Of a DNA stretch of 64,000 nucleotides, positions 46,478 through 55,872 are shown in pieces (within the stretch, counting starts at the first letter, position 1; the number at the start of each line of letters is the position of its first letter). A program made the position numbers and the translations under genes. The notes beneath the pieces were generated by a model. The model saw nothing but the letters and a program-made list of their open reading frames with translations. It did no database searches and had not been told where the DNA came from. This DNA is from Marisimplicoccus sp038147335 (lineage in GTDB: Bacteria; Bacteroidota; Bacteroidia; Flavobacteriales; Flavobacteriaceae). The stretch spans positions 248,001 to 312,000 of the forward strand of contig JAYQTK010000002.1 of assembly GCA_038147335.1 (NCBI GenBank). The letters are read 5' to 3'.

Positions 46478-47629
46478 ATGTTTAAGGAAAATAGAATAAT
46501 TGGTATACTTGGAGGAGGTCAACTCGGAAAAATGGTTCTTGACGTTGCAAATAAATGGGGACTTCAAGTATATATTTTAGATTCCAATGAGAACTGCCCA
46601 TCTAGCAAACTTTGTTCAAAATTTTTTCAAGGTGACTTAATGGACTTCGATACAGTTGTCAATTTTGGTAAAATGGTTGATATATTAACAATTGAAATAG
46701 AAAATGTAAATGTTGAAGCATTAAAATTTCTTGAATCCAATAGTTTGGAAGTTTTACCTCAATCTAAAGTGATTGAAATAATTCAAGACAAATCTAAACA
46801 AAAAGAATTCTATAATAATAACCAAATTCCTACTTCCTCATATAAAATTTTCGCAGGTAAAAATGAGTTGAAAGAAAGTGTTAGCAAAGGTGAAATTTCA
46901 CTTCCTTTTATTTGGAAAGCATCTAGAATGGGATATGATGGATATGGGGTAAATAAAATTTCTAATAACAAAGATTTAGAAAAAATAGATGATTGTCACT
47001 GTATAGTAGAGGAATTAATTTCAATAAAAAAAGAACTTTCTGTAATGGTAGCATCTAGAAAATCTGGTGAATTAATTAATTATCCTGTTGTTGAAATGGA
47101 GTTCAATAGTGATTCAAATCAAGTGGAGTATATTTTATCACCTGCAAAAATTAATAATGATTTAAAATCAGATGCTGAAGAGCTTGCAATTCAGGTTGCA
47201 GAGAAACTACAAATTACAGGGATATTAGCTGTTGAAATGTTTTTAACTTCTGAAAACGAAATTCTAGTTAATGAGGTTGCTCCTAGACCACATAATAGTT
47301 ATCATTTTTCAATAGAGGGATCATACACAAGTCAATTTGAACAACTTTTAAGATCAATTCTTGATATGCCTTTAGGAAGCACAAAGATTATAGAAGCTGC
47401 AGTAATGGTAAATTTAGTGGGTGAAAAAGGATCTAATGGCCCTGTTATTTATAAGAATTTTGATCAAATTATTGGGCTTGAAGGTGTTAATCCACATATT
47501 TACGGTAAATTTGAAACCAGATTCAATAGAAAAATGGGTCATGTAACTGTGATAAATGAAAATATTGATAAAGCAAAAGAATTAGCAAAAGAAATTAAAG
47601 AAACAATTATTATTACATCAGAAAAATGA
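46478..47629 (+). CDS. purK: 5-(carboxyamino)imidazole ribonucleotide synthase
   Basis: ATP-grasp enzyme converting AIR and bicarbonate to N5-CAIR in purine synthesis. N-terminal IIGILGGGQLGKMVLD, LTIEIENVNVEAL, the ATP-grasp core with FIWKASRMGYDGYGV and VEELISIKKELSVMVA, and NEVAPRPHNSYHFSIEG. Length 383 is normal. It overlaps purE by four bases (ATGA), giving the standard purK-purE operon. Confidence 0.96.
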   Translation: MFKENRIIGILGGGQLGKMVLDVANKWGLQVYILDSNENCPSSKLCSKFFQGDLMDFDTVVNFGKMVDILTIEIENVNVEALKFLESNSLEVLPQSKVIEIIQDKSKQKEFYNNNQIPTSSYKIFAGKNELKESVSKGEISLPFIWKASRMGYDGYGVNKISNNKDLEKIDDCHCIVEELISIKKELSVMVASRKSGELINYPVVEMEFNSDSNQVEYILSPAKINNDLKSDAEELAIQVAEKLQITGILAVEMFLTSENEILVNEVAPRPHNSYHFSIEGSYTSQFEQLLRSILDMPLGSTKIIEAAVMVNLVGEKGSNGPVIYKNFDQIIGLEGVNPHIYGKFETRFNRKMGHVTVINENIDKAKELAKEIKETIIITSEK

Positions 47630-48117
47630 GTCAAGTAGCAATTATAATGGGCAGTAAGTCAGATTTTGAAATAATGAGTGAAGCTATTGAAATTCTCAAA
47701 TCATTTGACATAAATACTGAATATGATATAGTCTCAGCCCATAGGACACCTAATAAAATGGTTGAATATGCTTCTAATGCTGAAAAAAAAGGTATAAAAG
47801 TTATTATTGCTGGAGCAGGAGGAGCAGCTCACCTCCCTGGAATGGTAGCTTCAATAACAAGTTTGCCAGTTATTGGTGTTCCAATAAAATCAAGAAATTC
47901 AATAGATGGTTGGGACTCAATTTTATCTATTCTTCAAATGCCAGGAGGAGTTCCAGTTGCAACTGTAGCTTTGAATGGCTCAAAAAATGCAGGTATTCTT
48001 GCTGCTCAAATTATTGGATCCTTTGATTCTAAAGTAGCCGATAAGGTCAAGGCCTATAAAAAAGATTTAGAAGATAAGGTTATTGAAAGTAGCAAAGATT
48101 TAAAGAAAAATAGCTAG
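47626..48117 (+). CDS. purE: N5-carboxyaminoimidazole ribonucleotide mutase
   Basis: Moves the carboxylate of N5-CAIR to give CAIR. Motifs: VAIIMGSKSDFEIM, SAHRTPNKM, IAGAGGAAHLPGMVAS and VPVATVALNGSKNAG. Length 163 fits class I PurE, which requires PurK, consistent with the adjacent gene. The last four bases overlap the end of the rhodanese gene on the other strand. Confidence 0.97.
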   Translation: MSQVAIIMGSKSDFEIMSEAIEILKSFDINTEYDIVSAHRTPNKMVEYASNAEKKGIKVIIAGAGGAAHLPGMVASITSLPVIGVPIKSRNSIDGWDSILSILQMPGGVPVATVALNGSKNAGILAAQIIGSFDSKVADKVKAYKKDLEDKVIESSKDLKKNS

Positions 48118-48458
48118 TCCTTAATCCAATCCTTGTATCCTTTTTTATAATGATAAATCATTTTAAAACCTAAAGACTTCATTACGTGACTAGCCTTTAA
48201 ACTTCTATTACCTGACATACAATATATAATGTAGGGTTTTTCTTTATCAAGCTTGTTTAGGTTATCTATAAACTCCCTCTTTTGAAAATCAATATTCAGA
48301 GAGGATCCTATTTTACCATTTTCAAATTCCTTTTCAGTTCTAAGATCAATTACCGTTACTTTATCATTTATTAGACTATTTACTTGATCTTTATTAATAT
48401 CTTGAATTACAGGTGATTGAAGAAAAACTAATAGTACATAAAAAAAAAGTTTTAACAT
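48114..48458 (-). CDS. Rhodanese-like domain protein, exported
   Basis: A 114-residue protein with a hydrophobic N-terminal signal or anchor (about 1-16, LKLFFYVLLVFLQS) and a single rhodanese domain. The domain shows VIDLRTEKEFENGKIGSSLN and the active-site loop YCMSGNRSLKA with the catalytic Cys. It probably handles sulfur in the periplasm; the partner is unknown. Confidence 0.88.
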   Translation of the reverse strand: MLKLFFYVLLVFLQSPVIQDINKDQVNSLINDKVTVIDLRTEKEFENGKIGSSLNIDFQKREFIDNLNKLDKEKPYIIYCMSGNRSLKASHVMKSLGFKMIYHYKKGYKDWIKD

Positions 48459-48494
48459 TTAATGAACATTATTATTATTATTTTCAATAATACA

Positions 48495-48502
48495 TATTTT
48501 TG
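48495..48502 (+). promoter_or_regulatory. Putative -7 box of the gcvP promoter
   Basis: TATTTTTG, a perfect match, 13 bases before the gcvP ATG. It lies in the 57-base gap divergent from the rhodanese gene. Confidence 0.5.
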
Positions 48503-48515
48503 CTAAAAACTTTTA

Positions 48516-51344
48516 ATGTTTAAAGAAAATTTTACTCGAAGACATATAGGCCCAAACTCTTCTGAGTTAAACAAAATTTTAAGCACAATAGGTGTCACAT
48601 CAGTTGAACAACTTCTTGAGCAAACTATTCCTGAAAAGATTAGATTAAAAAACGACTTAAATATCCCAGAGGGTATTTCTGAAATGGAATTTTTAAAAGA
48701 GATAAAAAAATTATCATCTCTAAATCAGAAGTTTAAAACTTATATTGGACTTGGATATCATGACACTTTCACCCCCTCTGTTATTCAAAGAAATATTTTG
48801 GAAAATCCTGGATGGTATACAGCTTATACTCCCTATCAACCTGAAATTGCTCAGGGAAGACTTGAAGCTTTATTAAATTTCCAAACAATGGTTTGCGATA
48901 TTACTAAAATGGAAATAGCAAATGCCTCACTTCTGGATGAAGGTACTTCAGCCGCAGAAGCCATGATTATGATGTATAATAATAGATCAAAAGATCAGAA
49001 ATCTACAGACCAAAATAAGTTTTATGTTGACTCTAACATATTTCCTCAAACTCTAGCTGTTCTATCAACAAGAGCTAAGCCACTTAATATTGAGTTAATA
49101 GTAGGTGATATAAAAGAATTAAATGAAGATGAAGTTTTTGGATGTATTATTCAATATCCTGGAAAAGACGGGAAATTGGAGGAAATAGATAATTTCTTAG
49201 AATCAATTAATAACGAAAATCTTAAAGTAATAATTGCTGTTGATTTAATGTCAATAGTTTTAATTGAACCTCCTAATCCTGATAAAATTGATGTTGTTGT
49301 TGGAACAACTCAAAGATTTGGAATACCTCTTGGTTATGGAGGTCCTCATGCTGCTTTTTTTGCAACAAAAGAAAAATACAAAAGAAACATACCAGGAAGA
49401 ATTATTGGTGTAACTAAGGACCTAGATGGGGATTATTCACTTAGGATGGCTCTTCAAACTAGAGAACAACATATTAAAAGAGACAGAGCTACATCAAATA
49501 TTTGTACTGCACAAGTTCTATTAGCAGTAATGGCTGGAATGTATGCAGTCTATCATGGTCCGTTAGGCCTAAAAGAAATTTCAAAATCAATTCACCTTAA
49601 GGCTGTATATTTAAAAAGAAGTTTAGAATCAATTGGACTTCAAATTAAATATTCTAAATACTTTGACACAGTAACCGTTTTATGTGACTCAAAAAAAATT
49701 AAAGAATTAGCCGCTTTAAAAAATATTAATTTCTGTATTCTCTCAAATAATGAAATATCAATTTCTGTAAATGAAAAAACTAATATGAAAGATCTTAAAG
49801 AGATTATTTCAGTTTTTGAAGAGTTTATGAATAAGGAATCAAGTATAGAGGAATTTCCAACAGATATTGAATTTATTAATGAAAGAAAATCTGATATTTT
49901 ATCTCATCCTGTTTTCAATTCTTACCACTCTGAAACTTCATTAATGAGATATATAAAATCCTTAGAGAACAAGGATTTATCTCTAACTCAGTCTATGATC
50001 TCGCTTGGATCTTGTACTATGAAATTAAATTCAGCTTCAGAAATGATACCATTAAGTTGGAGCGAGTGGAACAGCATACATCCTTTTGTTCCTGTTGATC
50101 AAGCAAAAGGATACCACGAGGTAATAAATAGATTAGAAGAGTACCTTTCAGAAATTACAGGTTTTGCTGCAACTTCATTACAACCTAATTCTGGTGCTCA
50201 AGGAGAATATAGTGGATTAATGGTAATCAAATCTTATTTAGATAAAAAAGGTGACAGTCACAGAAACATATGTCTAATTCCATCTTCTGCACATGGAACT
50301 AATCCTGCATCAGCAATTATGGCTGGATTAAAAGTAGTGGTTATTAATACTGACGAAAGAGGAAATATTGATCTTGAAGATCTTAAAAGTAAAGTAAAAG
50401 AACATAAAGATAACCTTGCAGCATTGATGATTACTTATCCATCTACTCATGGAGTATTTGAATCTGAAATTCAATCAATTAATGACTTGATTCATCAAAA
50501 TGGTGGTCAAGTATACATGGATGGTGCCAACATGAACGCGCAGGTCGGCTTGACTAGTCCAAAAATAATTGGTGCTGATGTATGTCATCTTAATTTACAT
50601 AAAACTTTCTCAATTCCTCATGGTGGTGGTGGTCCTGGTGTCGGGCCAATTTGTGTAGCAGAACATCTTAAAGAATTCCTTCCATCTAATCCATTAATTA
50701 AGACAGGTGGAGATGATTCACTTGAAGCAATTTCCTCTGCACCCTGGGGATCTGCACTTGTTTGCCTTATATCATATGGATATATAAGAATGTTAGGTAG
50801 AGATGGTATTAGAAAATCTACAGAAATTGCGATTGTAAATGCAAACTATTTGAAGACTAAACTCGAGAAAAATTATAAAATACTTTACAGTGGAGAAAAT
50901 GGAAGGTCAGCACATGAATTTATTATAGATTGTAGAGATTTCAAAAAATATAATATTGAAGTTGTAGATATTGCCAAAAGACTAATAGATTATGGATTTC
51001 ATGCTCCAACAGTTTCATTTCCTGTTCCTGGTACTATGATGATTGAACCTACTGAAAGTGAAAATTTAAATGAATTAGATAAATTTTGTGAAGCACTTAA
51101 TTCAATTTATACTGAGATTATTTCTGATGATGATTCCAAAAGGGAGATGCTCAGGAATTCGCCACATACTTTAAAAATGTTGACGTCTACTGACTGGCCA
51201 TATAGTTATAGTAGAGAAGACGCCTCATTCCCTAAAAGCTATTTAAAAACTAATAAATTTTGGCCATCAGTAAGAAGAGTAGATGAAGCTTATGGTGACA
51301 GGAATTTAATTTGTAGCTGCCCTCCTATAGAGACTTATCAATAA
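48516..51344 (+). CDS. gcvP: Glycine dehydrogenase (decarboxylating), P protein
   Basis: PLP-dependent decarboxylase of the glycine cleavage system. Full-length 942-residue P protein in which the P1 and P2 halves are fused. N-terminus FTRRHIGPNSSEL; IGLGYHDTFTPSVIQRNILE, WYTAYTPYQPEIAQGRLEAL, NASLLDEGTSAAEAM. The PLP lysine is in HLNLHKTFSIPHGGGGPG. C-terminus has HAPTVSFPVPGTMMIEPTES. The T and H proteins are not in the window. A KAS III-like gene follows after 18 bases. Confidence 0.97.
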   Translation: MFKENFTRRHIGPNSSELNKILSTIGVTSVEQLLEQTIPEKIRLKNDLNIPEGISEMEFLKEIKKLSSLNQKFKTYIGLGYHDTFTPSVIQRNILENPGWYTAYTPYQPEIAQGRLEALLNFQTMVCDITKMEIANASLLDEGTSAAEAMIMMYNNRSKDQKSTDQNKFYVDSNIFPQTLAVLSTRAKPLNIELIVGDIKELNEDEVFGCIIQYPGKDGKLEEIDNFLESINNENLKVIIAVDLMSIVLIEPPNPDKIDVVVGTTQRFGIPLGYGGPHAAFFATKEKYKRNIPGRIIGVTKDLDGDYSLRMALQTREQHIKRDRATSNICTAQVLLAVMAGMYAVYHGPLGLKEISKSIHLKAVYLKRSLESIGLQIKYSKYFDTVTVLCDSKKIKELAALKNINFCILSNNEISISVNEKTNMKDLKEIISVFEEFMNKESSIEEFPTDIEFINERKSDILSHPVFNSYHSETSLMRYIKSLENKDLSLTQSMISLGSCTMKLNSASEMIPLSWSEWNSIHPFVPVDQAKGYHEVINRLEEYLSEITGFAATSLQPNSGAQGEYSGLMVIKSYLDKKGDSHRNICLIPSSAHGTNPASAIMAGLKVVVINTDERGNIDLEDLKSKVKEHKDNLAALMITYPSTHGVFESEIQSINDLIHQNGGQVYMDGANMNAQVGLTSPKIIGADVCHLNLHKTFSIPHGGGGPGVGPICVAEHLKEFLPSNPLIKTGGDDSLEAISSAPWGSALVCLISYGYIRMLGRDGIRKSTEIAIVNANYLKTKLEKNYKILYSGENGRSAHEFIIDCRDFKKYNIEVVDIAKRLIDYGFHAPTVSFPVPGTMMIEPTESENLNELDKFCEALNSIYTEIISDDDSKREMLRNSPHTLKMLTSTDWPYSYSREDASFPKSYLKTNKFWPSVRRVDEAYGDRNLICSCPPIETYQ

Positions 51345-51362
51345 TTTAAGTAATTTTATAAA

Positions 51363-52433
51363 ATGAACTACAGAATAACTGGTACAGGAAGCTGCACACC
51401 AGATATCACAAAGAAAAATTCAGATTTTCTTAAGAATAAATTTCTCGATAGAGATGGGAGTGATATTCAAAGTTCAAATCCAGAAATAATCGAAAAGTTT
51501 AAGTCTATAACTGGTATTACTGAGCGAAAGTATGCCTCTGATGAAATAAATTGTTCTGACTTAGCGGCAGATGCTGCAAAAAATGCAATTGTTGATTCAA
51601 AAATTGATCAAGAAACTATTGACTACATTATTGTTGCTCATAATGCAGGAGATATTTCATGTAATAGTGGACAGGTAGATACACTTCCTTCAATTGCTTC
51701 AAAAGTTAAAGCAAAACTTAAAATTAAAAATCCAAATTGTGTAGCATATGATATTATTTGTGGTTGTCCAGGTTGGGTAGAAGGAATGATTCAAGCAAAA
51801 TCTTTTATTAAATCTGGAATGGCAAGTAAATGTTTAATAATTGGATGTGATACACTTTCAAGAATTCTAGATGAGAATGATAGAGACTCAATGATATATG
51901 CAGATGGATCTGGTGCTACCATATTAGAAAAAGACACTTCTTATGATGGGGGAATATTGTCTCATAAATCTGCAACTTTCACCTATGAGGGTGAAAATGA
52001 TTTTATATTCTATGGCTCATCATATGATAAAGACTTAAGAGAGAGTGACGATCAGAAGTTTATCAAAATGCAGGGTAGAAAAGTATATGAATTTGCACTT
52101 ACGAATGTTCCAATAGCCATGAAATCATGTTTTGACGAGTCTAAATGTAATATTGATGATCTTAAAAAAATATTTATTCATCAAGCAAATAAGAAAATGG
52201 ATGAAGCAATTATTAAGAGATTTTATAGACTCTATAAAAGTTCTGCACCAGAGAATGTTCTTCCAATGAACATAGAAGAATTTGGAAATAGTTCAGTAGC
52301 TACAATTCCAACTCTTTTTGATATAGTTAAAAAAAACAACTATGGAGGACATGTCTTAAATAAAGGAGACATAATAATGTTTGCAAGTGTAGGAGCAGGT
52401 ATGAATATAAATGCTATAACCTATAAGATTTAA
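51363..52433 (+). CDS. 3-oxoacyl-ACP synthase III (FabH)-like protein
   Basis: Thiolase-fold condensing enzyme of the KAS III type, 356 residues. The catalytic triad is visible: Cys in DIICGCPGWVEGM, His in FIHQANKKMDEA and Asn in EFGNSSVATIP. The N-terminus (YRITGTGSCTPDITKKNSDF) and GITERKYASDE are also family-like. It may start fatty acid chains or act in another acyl condensation; I do not assign fabH because Bacteroidota often have several paralogues. It is in a probable operon with mlaE and mlaF. Confidence 0.87.
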   Translation: MNYRITGTGSCTPDITKKNSDFLKNKFLDRDGSDIQSSNPEIIEKFKSITGITERKYASDEINCSDLAADAAKNAIVDSKIDQETIDYIIVAHNAGDISCNSGQVDTLPSIASKVKAKLKIKNPNCVAYDIICGCPGWVEGMIQAKSFIKSGMASKCLIIGCDTLSRILDENDRDSMIYADGSGATILEKDTSYDGGILSHKSATFTYEGENDFIFYGSSYDKDLRESDDQKFIKMQGRKVYEFALTNVPIAMKSCFDESKCNIDDLKKIFIHQANKKMDEAIIKRFYRLYKSSAPENVLPMNIEEFGNSSVATIPTLFDIVKKNNYGGHVLNKGDIIMFASVGAGMNINAITYKI

Positions 52434-52438
52434 TCATA

Positions 52439-53176
52439 ATGAAACTTTTTTTTCATATAGGTAGGTATTTCTTAATGATTAAATACACTTTTACAAAATT
52501 TACTAAGTGGAATGTTTTAAAAAAATTAATTGTTCAAGAGATTGATGATCTCATTATTGGCTCAATTTGGATTGTAGCTTTCATGTCGTTTTTAGTGGGA
52601 GGCGTAGTTGCAATTCAGACTGCGCTTAATATCGAGAGTCCTTTTCTACCAGGAAATCTTATTGGATTTGCAACAAGACAATCAGTAATTTTAGAGTTTG
52701 CTCCAACTCTAATTTCTATAATTATGGCAGGAAAGGTTGGATCATTTATTACCTCTAGCATTGGAACTATGAGAGTGACAGAGCAAATAGATGCTCTGGA
52801 AGTAATGGGTGTTAATTCATTTAATTATCTAATTTTTCCTAAAATTATTTCTTTAATGTTATATCCCTTTTTAATTACCTTAGCAATGTTTCTAGGAATA
52901 CTAGGTGGTTACGTGGCCAGTGTTTACGCAGGATTTTCTACAAGTTTTGATTTTATTCAAGGAATTCAATTAGATTTTAAAGTGTTTCACGTAATATATG
53001 CATATATAAAAACAACATTATTTGCATTTATTTTAGCTACAATTCCTTCTTATCACGGATTCTTTATGAAAGGTGGAGCATTGGAAGTGGGTAAAGCAAG
53101 TAATATATCTTTTGTTTGGACCAGTATCGTAATTATCATAATTAACTTTGTTGTAACTCAACTTTTATTAGCATAA
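52439..53176 (+). CDS. mlaE: MlaE-family ABC transporter permease
   Basis: Inner-membrane permease of the type that moves phospholipids between membranes in the Mla system. About five membrane segments in 245 residues. The signature of the family is present: MAGKVGSFITSSIGTMRVTE followed directly by QIDALEVMGVNSF, and an N-terminal FMSFLVGGVVAIQTA. It overlaps the start of the ATPase gene by one base. No MCE-domain (MlaD) gene is next to it in the window. Confidence 0.9.
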   Translation: MKLFFHIGRYFLMIKYTFTKFTKWNVLKKLIVQEIDDLIIGSIWIVAFMSFLVGGVVAIQTALNIESPFLPGNLIGFATRQSVILEFAPTLISIIMAGKVGSFITSSIGTMRVTEQIDALEVMGVNSFNYLIFPKIISLMLYPFLITLAMFLGILGGYVASVYAGFSTSFDFIQGIQLDFKVFHVIYAYIKTTLFAFILATIPSYHGFFMKGGALEVGKASNISFVWTSIVIIIINFVVTQLLLA

Positions 53177-53931
53177 TGATTAAAGTAGAAGAAATATCAA
53201 AATCATTTGATGGGGTTGAAATTTTGAAAGAAATTTCAACTGTTTTTGATAAAGGAAAGACTAATCTAATAATTGGTCAGAGTGGATCAGGAAAAACTGT
53301 TTTAATGAAATGTCTCTTAGGACTCCTTGAGGTTGAGAGAGGAAATATTTATTTTGATAACGAAAAGTTTGATAAAGAGAATATATCGGCACTAGCTCAC
53401 TTAAGGAAAGAAGTTGGAACTGTTTTCCAAGGAAGTGCTTTATTTGATTCAATGACTGTGTTAGAGAATATTATTTTCCCAATGAAGATGTTTTCAAATA
53501 AAACTGATGAAGAAATGTTATTGAGAGCTCAAGAAGTAATTAATAGAGTTGACCTAAAAGATGCTAATAATAAATATCCTTCTGAAATATCTGGTGGAAT
53601 GAAAAAAAGGGTTGCAATTGCACGAGCTATTGTTTTAAATCCAAAGTATCTTTTTTGTGACGAGCCTAATTCTGGACTTGATCCAAAGACAGCTATAATA
53701 ATTGACAAGTTAATTCAAGAGATAACAATCGAGTATAATATTACAACCGTTATAAATACTCATGATATGAATTCAGTTATGGAGATTGGGGATAAAATTA
53801 TTTTTTTAGTTCAAGGAGAAAAAGTCTGGGAAGGAAATAATAAAGAAATTCTAAAAACCAATAACAAACTAGTTAACGACTTTGTCTATTCATCTGAGTT
53901 ACTAAGAAAAGTTGGAAAATTAGGGAGTTGA
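53176..53931 (+). CDS. mlaF: ABC transporter ATP-binding protein, MlaF type
   Basis: ATPase partner of the MlaE-type permease. Walker A is IIGQSGSGKTVLMKCL, Q-loop TVFQGSALFDSMTV, signature EISGGMKKRVAIARAI, Walker B YLFCDEPNSGLDPKT and the switch His in NTHDM. Length 251. SGGMKKR and GLDP after Walker B are typical of MlaF rather than of drug exporters. The last 12 bases overlap the end of the SDR gene on the opposite strand. Confidence 0.92.
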   Translation: MIKVEEISKSFDGVEILKEISTVFDKGKTNLIIGQSGSGKTVLMKCLLGLLEVERGNIYFDNEKFDKENISALAHLRKEVGTVFQGSALFDSMTVLENIIFPMKMFSNKTDEEMLLRAQEVINRVDLKDANNKYPSEISGGMKKRVAIARAIVLNPKYLFCDEPNSGLDPKTAIIIDKLIQEITIEYNITTVINTHDMNSVMEIGDKIIFLVQGEKVWEGNNKEILKTNNKLVNDFVYSSELLRKVGKLGS

Positions 53932-54591
53932 GTTTGAAACAGATATAAGTTTTCCATTAAATAATTTCCCACCATTTAAAGCAAAATCTAATATATATCT
54001 TGCCATTTCATTTGGGTTTGTTTGTGCAACATACTCAGGAAAAGCCTCTTTAAGCATCTTTGTTTGTACAGCACCTAGAGCAAGAACATTAAAAGAAGGG
54101 CCATTTGGAAATTCCTCTGCTAACACTTCAGTTAACGCTATAACTGCAGCCTTACTACTTGAGTATACAGATAGACCAGGAAATTTTTTTGAACCATTTA
54201 CACCTCCAATACTACTTATATTAATTACATGGCCTGACTTATTAATTATTGGCAAAAGCAATCTTGTAATTTGAGCTAAACCAAAAACATTTACATCGTA
54301 TGTTTCCTTAAAGGATTCATATGAAGTTTTATCAAAAGTTTCATTTTTGAGATGACCTGCATTATTGATTAAAAAGTCGATGTTAACTTTTTTATTTTTC
54401 AAGTCTTCAACTAAATTATTTAATTGATCATTATCTGTTATATCCACTGAATAACAATCAATCCCCTTAATATTTTCAAAAGGCTTAGAATTTCTTGATA
54501 CAGATATAACCTTATATTTAAGCTTAAGAGCTTGAATACATATTTCATAACCTATACCAGAGCTTGTTCCGGATACAAGAATAGTTTTCAT
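53920..54591 (-). CDS. Short-chain dehydrogenase/reductase (SDR family)
   Basis: NAD(P)-dependent oxidoreductase of 223 residues, substrate unknown. Cofactor loop VSGTSSGIGYEICIQA, the structural FLINNAGHL, the catalytic Ser in INISSIGG and the YxxxK motif in YSSSKAAV. It starts at the stop codon of pdhC, so it is probably translated from the pdhA-pdhC mRNA. A link to pyruvate metabolism is only suggested by position. Confidence 0.9.
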   Translation of the reverse strand: MKTILVSGTSSGIGYEICIQALKLKYKVISVSRNSKPFENIKGIDCYSVDITDNDQLNNLVEDLKNKKVNIDFLINNAGHLKNETFDKTSYESFKETYDVNVFGLAQITRLLLPIINKSGHVINISSIGGVNGSKKFPGLSVYSSSKAAVIALTEVLAEEFPNGPSFNVLALGAVQTKMLKEAFPEYVAQTNPNEMARYILDFALNGGKLFNGKLISVSNSTP

Positions 54592-55871
54592 TAAATTAGA
54601 ATTGAGACTGGATTTTCAATATAATCTTTTAAAGTTTTTAGGAACAGTGAACCAGTAGCACCATCAACTGTTCTATGATCACATGCTAATGTTAACTTCA
54701 TTGTATTTCCAACAACTATCTCTGAATTTTTAACTATTGGTTTTTGAATTATTGCACCAATGGAAAGTATTGCAGAATTAGGTTGATTAATTATTGATGT
54801 AAAACTTTCTATACCAAACATTCCTAGGTTAGATATAGTAAATGTACTTCCTTCAATTTCTGATGGATTTAATTTTTTGTTTTTTGCTCTTTCTGCAAAA
54901 TCTTTTATTTCTGAATTAATTTCTGGAAGATCTTTAGAGTTTGCAAACTTAACAACTGGGACTACTAGGCCATCCTCAACAGCAACAGCAACACCAAGAT
55001 GAACATGCTCACTGAATAAGATTTTGTCATCATACCATCTAGAATTAACTTTTGGATGCTTAGCAAGAGAAAGTGCAACAGCCTTAGCTATGATATCGTT
55101 AAATGAGATTTTTATGTTTTGAGTATTTATAAATTGTTGCCTAAATGATATCATATTATCCATTTCCATCTCAATGTTTAGATAATAATGAGGTGCAGAA
55201 AATTTTGAGTCAGACAATCTCTTTGCAATAGCTTTTCTCATAGTATTGTTAGGAATCTCATATGATGACTCTTTAACATGAGGCTTTGGTTGAGTAAAGT
55301 GACCGTAATTTGATGGTTTATATGAATCTATATCTCTCTTTATAATTCTTCCATTATCACCCGTTCCTTTAATTAATGAAATATCTATTCCCTTTTCAGA
55401 TGCAAGTTTTTTTGCTAATGGTGAAATAAGTATTCTGCCATTGGATTCAGAATTTGGTTGATCTTGAGATATTGGCTTAGGCTCCTCCTTAACTTCTACT
55501 TTAGGCTCCTCCTTAACTTCTACTTTAGGCTCCTCCTTAACTTCTACTTTAGGCTCCTCCTTAACTTCTACTTTAGGCTCCTCCTTAACTTGTGGAGTAG
55601 AATCGCCTTTGATTAATGACGATATATCTTCTCCTTTTGAACCTATTACAGCAATTATACTATCTACAGGAGCTGTAGAGCCTTCATCTATTCCTATATG
55701 AAGAAGAACTCCATCATGAAAAGATTCAAATTCCATGGTAGCCTTGTCTGTTTCAATTTCTGCTAAAATCTCTCCCTCTTTAACATCGTCACCAACTTTT
55801 TTGAACCATTTTGCAAGAGTACCCTCTTCCATAGTATCACTTAGTCTTGGCATATTTATAACCTCAGCCAT
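54591..55871 (-). CDS. pdhC: Pyruvate dehydrogenase complex E2, dihydrolipoamide acetyltransferase
   Basis: Acetyl transfer core of pyruvate dehydrogenase. One lipoyl domain (about 1-80) with the lipoyl Lys in EIETDKATME. Next comes a linker (about 93-133) built from tandem copies of VKEEPKVE. A subunit-binding domain (about 147-185, ISPLAKKLASEKGIDI) and the catalytic domain (about 205-426) follow, with DHRTVDGATG near the end. The protein is shorter than many flavobacterial E2 proteins, which often have two lipoyl domains. One base after pdhA. Confidence 0.93.
   Translation of the reverse strand: MAEVINMPRLSDTMEEGTLAKWFKKVGDDVKEGEILAEIETDKATMEFESFHDGVLLHIGIDEGSTAPVDSIIAVIGSKGEDISSLIKGDSTPQVKEEPKVEVKEEPKVEVKEEPKVEVKEEPKVEVKEEPKPISQDQPNSESNGRILISPLAKKLASEKGIDISLIKGTGDNGRIIKRDIDSYKPSNYGHFTQPKPHVKESSYEIPNNTMRKAIAKRLSDSKFSAPHYYLNIEMEMDNMISFRQQFINTQNIKISFNDIIAKAVALSLAKHPKVNSRWYDDKILFSEHVHLGVAVAVEDGLVVPVVKFANSKDLPEINSEIKDFAERAKNKKLNPSEIEGSTFTISNLGMFGIESFTSIINQPNSAILSIGAIIQKPIVKNSEIVVGNTMKLTLACDHRTVDGATGSLFLKTLKDYIENPVSILI
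55477..55591. repeat. 24-bp tandem repeat coding for the E2 linker
   Basis: Four identical 24-bp units (starting 55477, 55501, 55525, 55549) and a fifth of 19 bases, each coding for an eight-residue VKEEPKVE-like unit on the minus strand. The exact identity at DNA level points to recent expansion by slippage or unequal recombination. It is not a CRISPR: there are no spacers and the reading frame is kept. Confidence 0.92.
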
Positions 55872-55872
55872 A

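Noticed and set aside
55477..55591. Repeat array that might suggest CRISPR
   Set aside because: The units abut with no spacers and encode an in-frame linker of E2.
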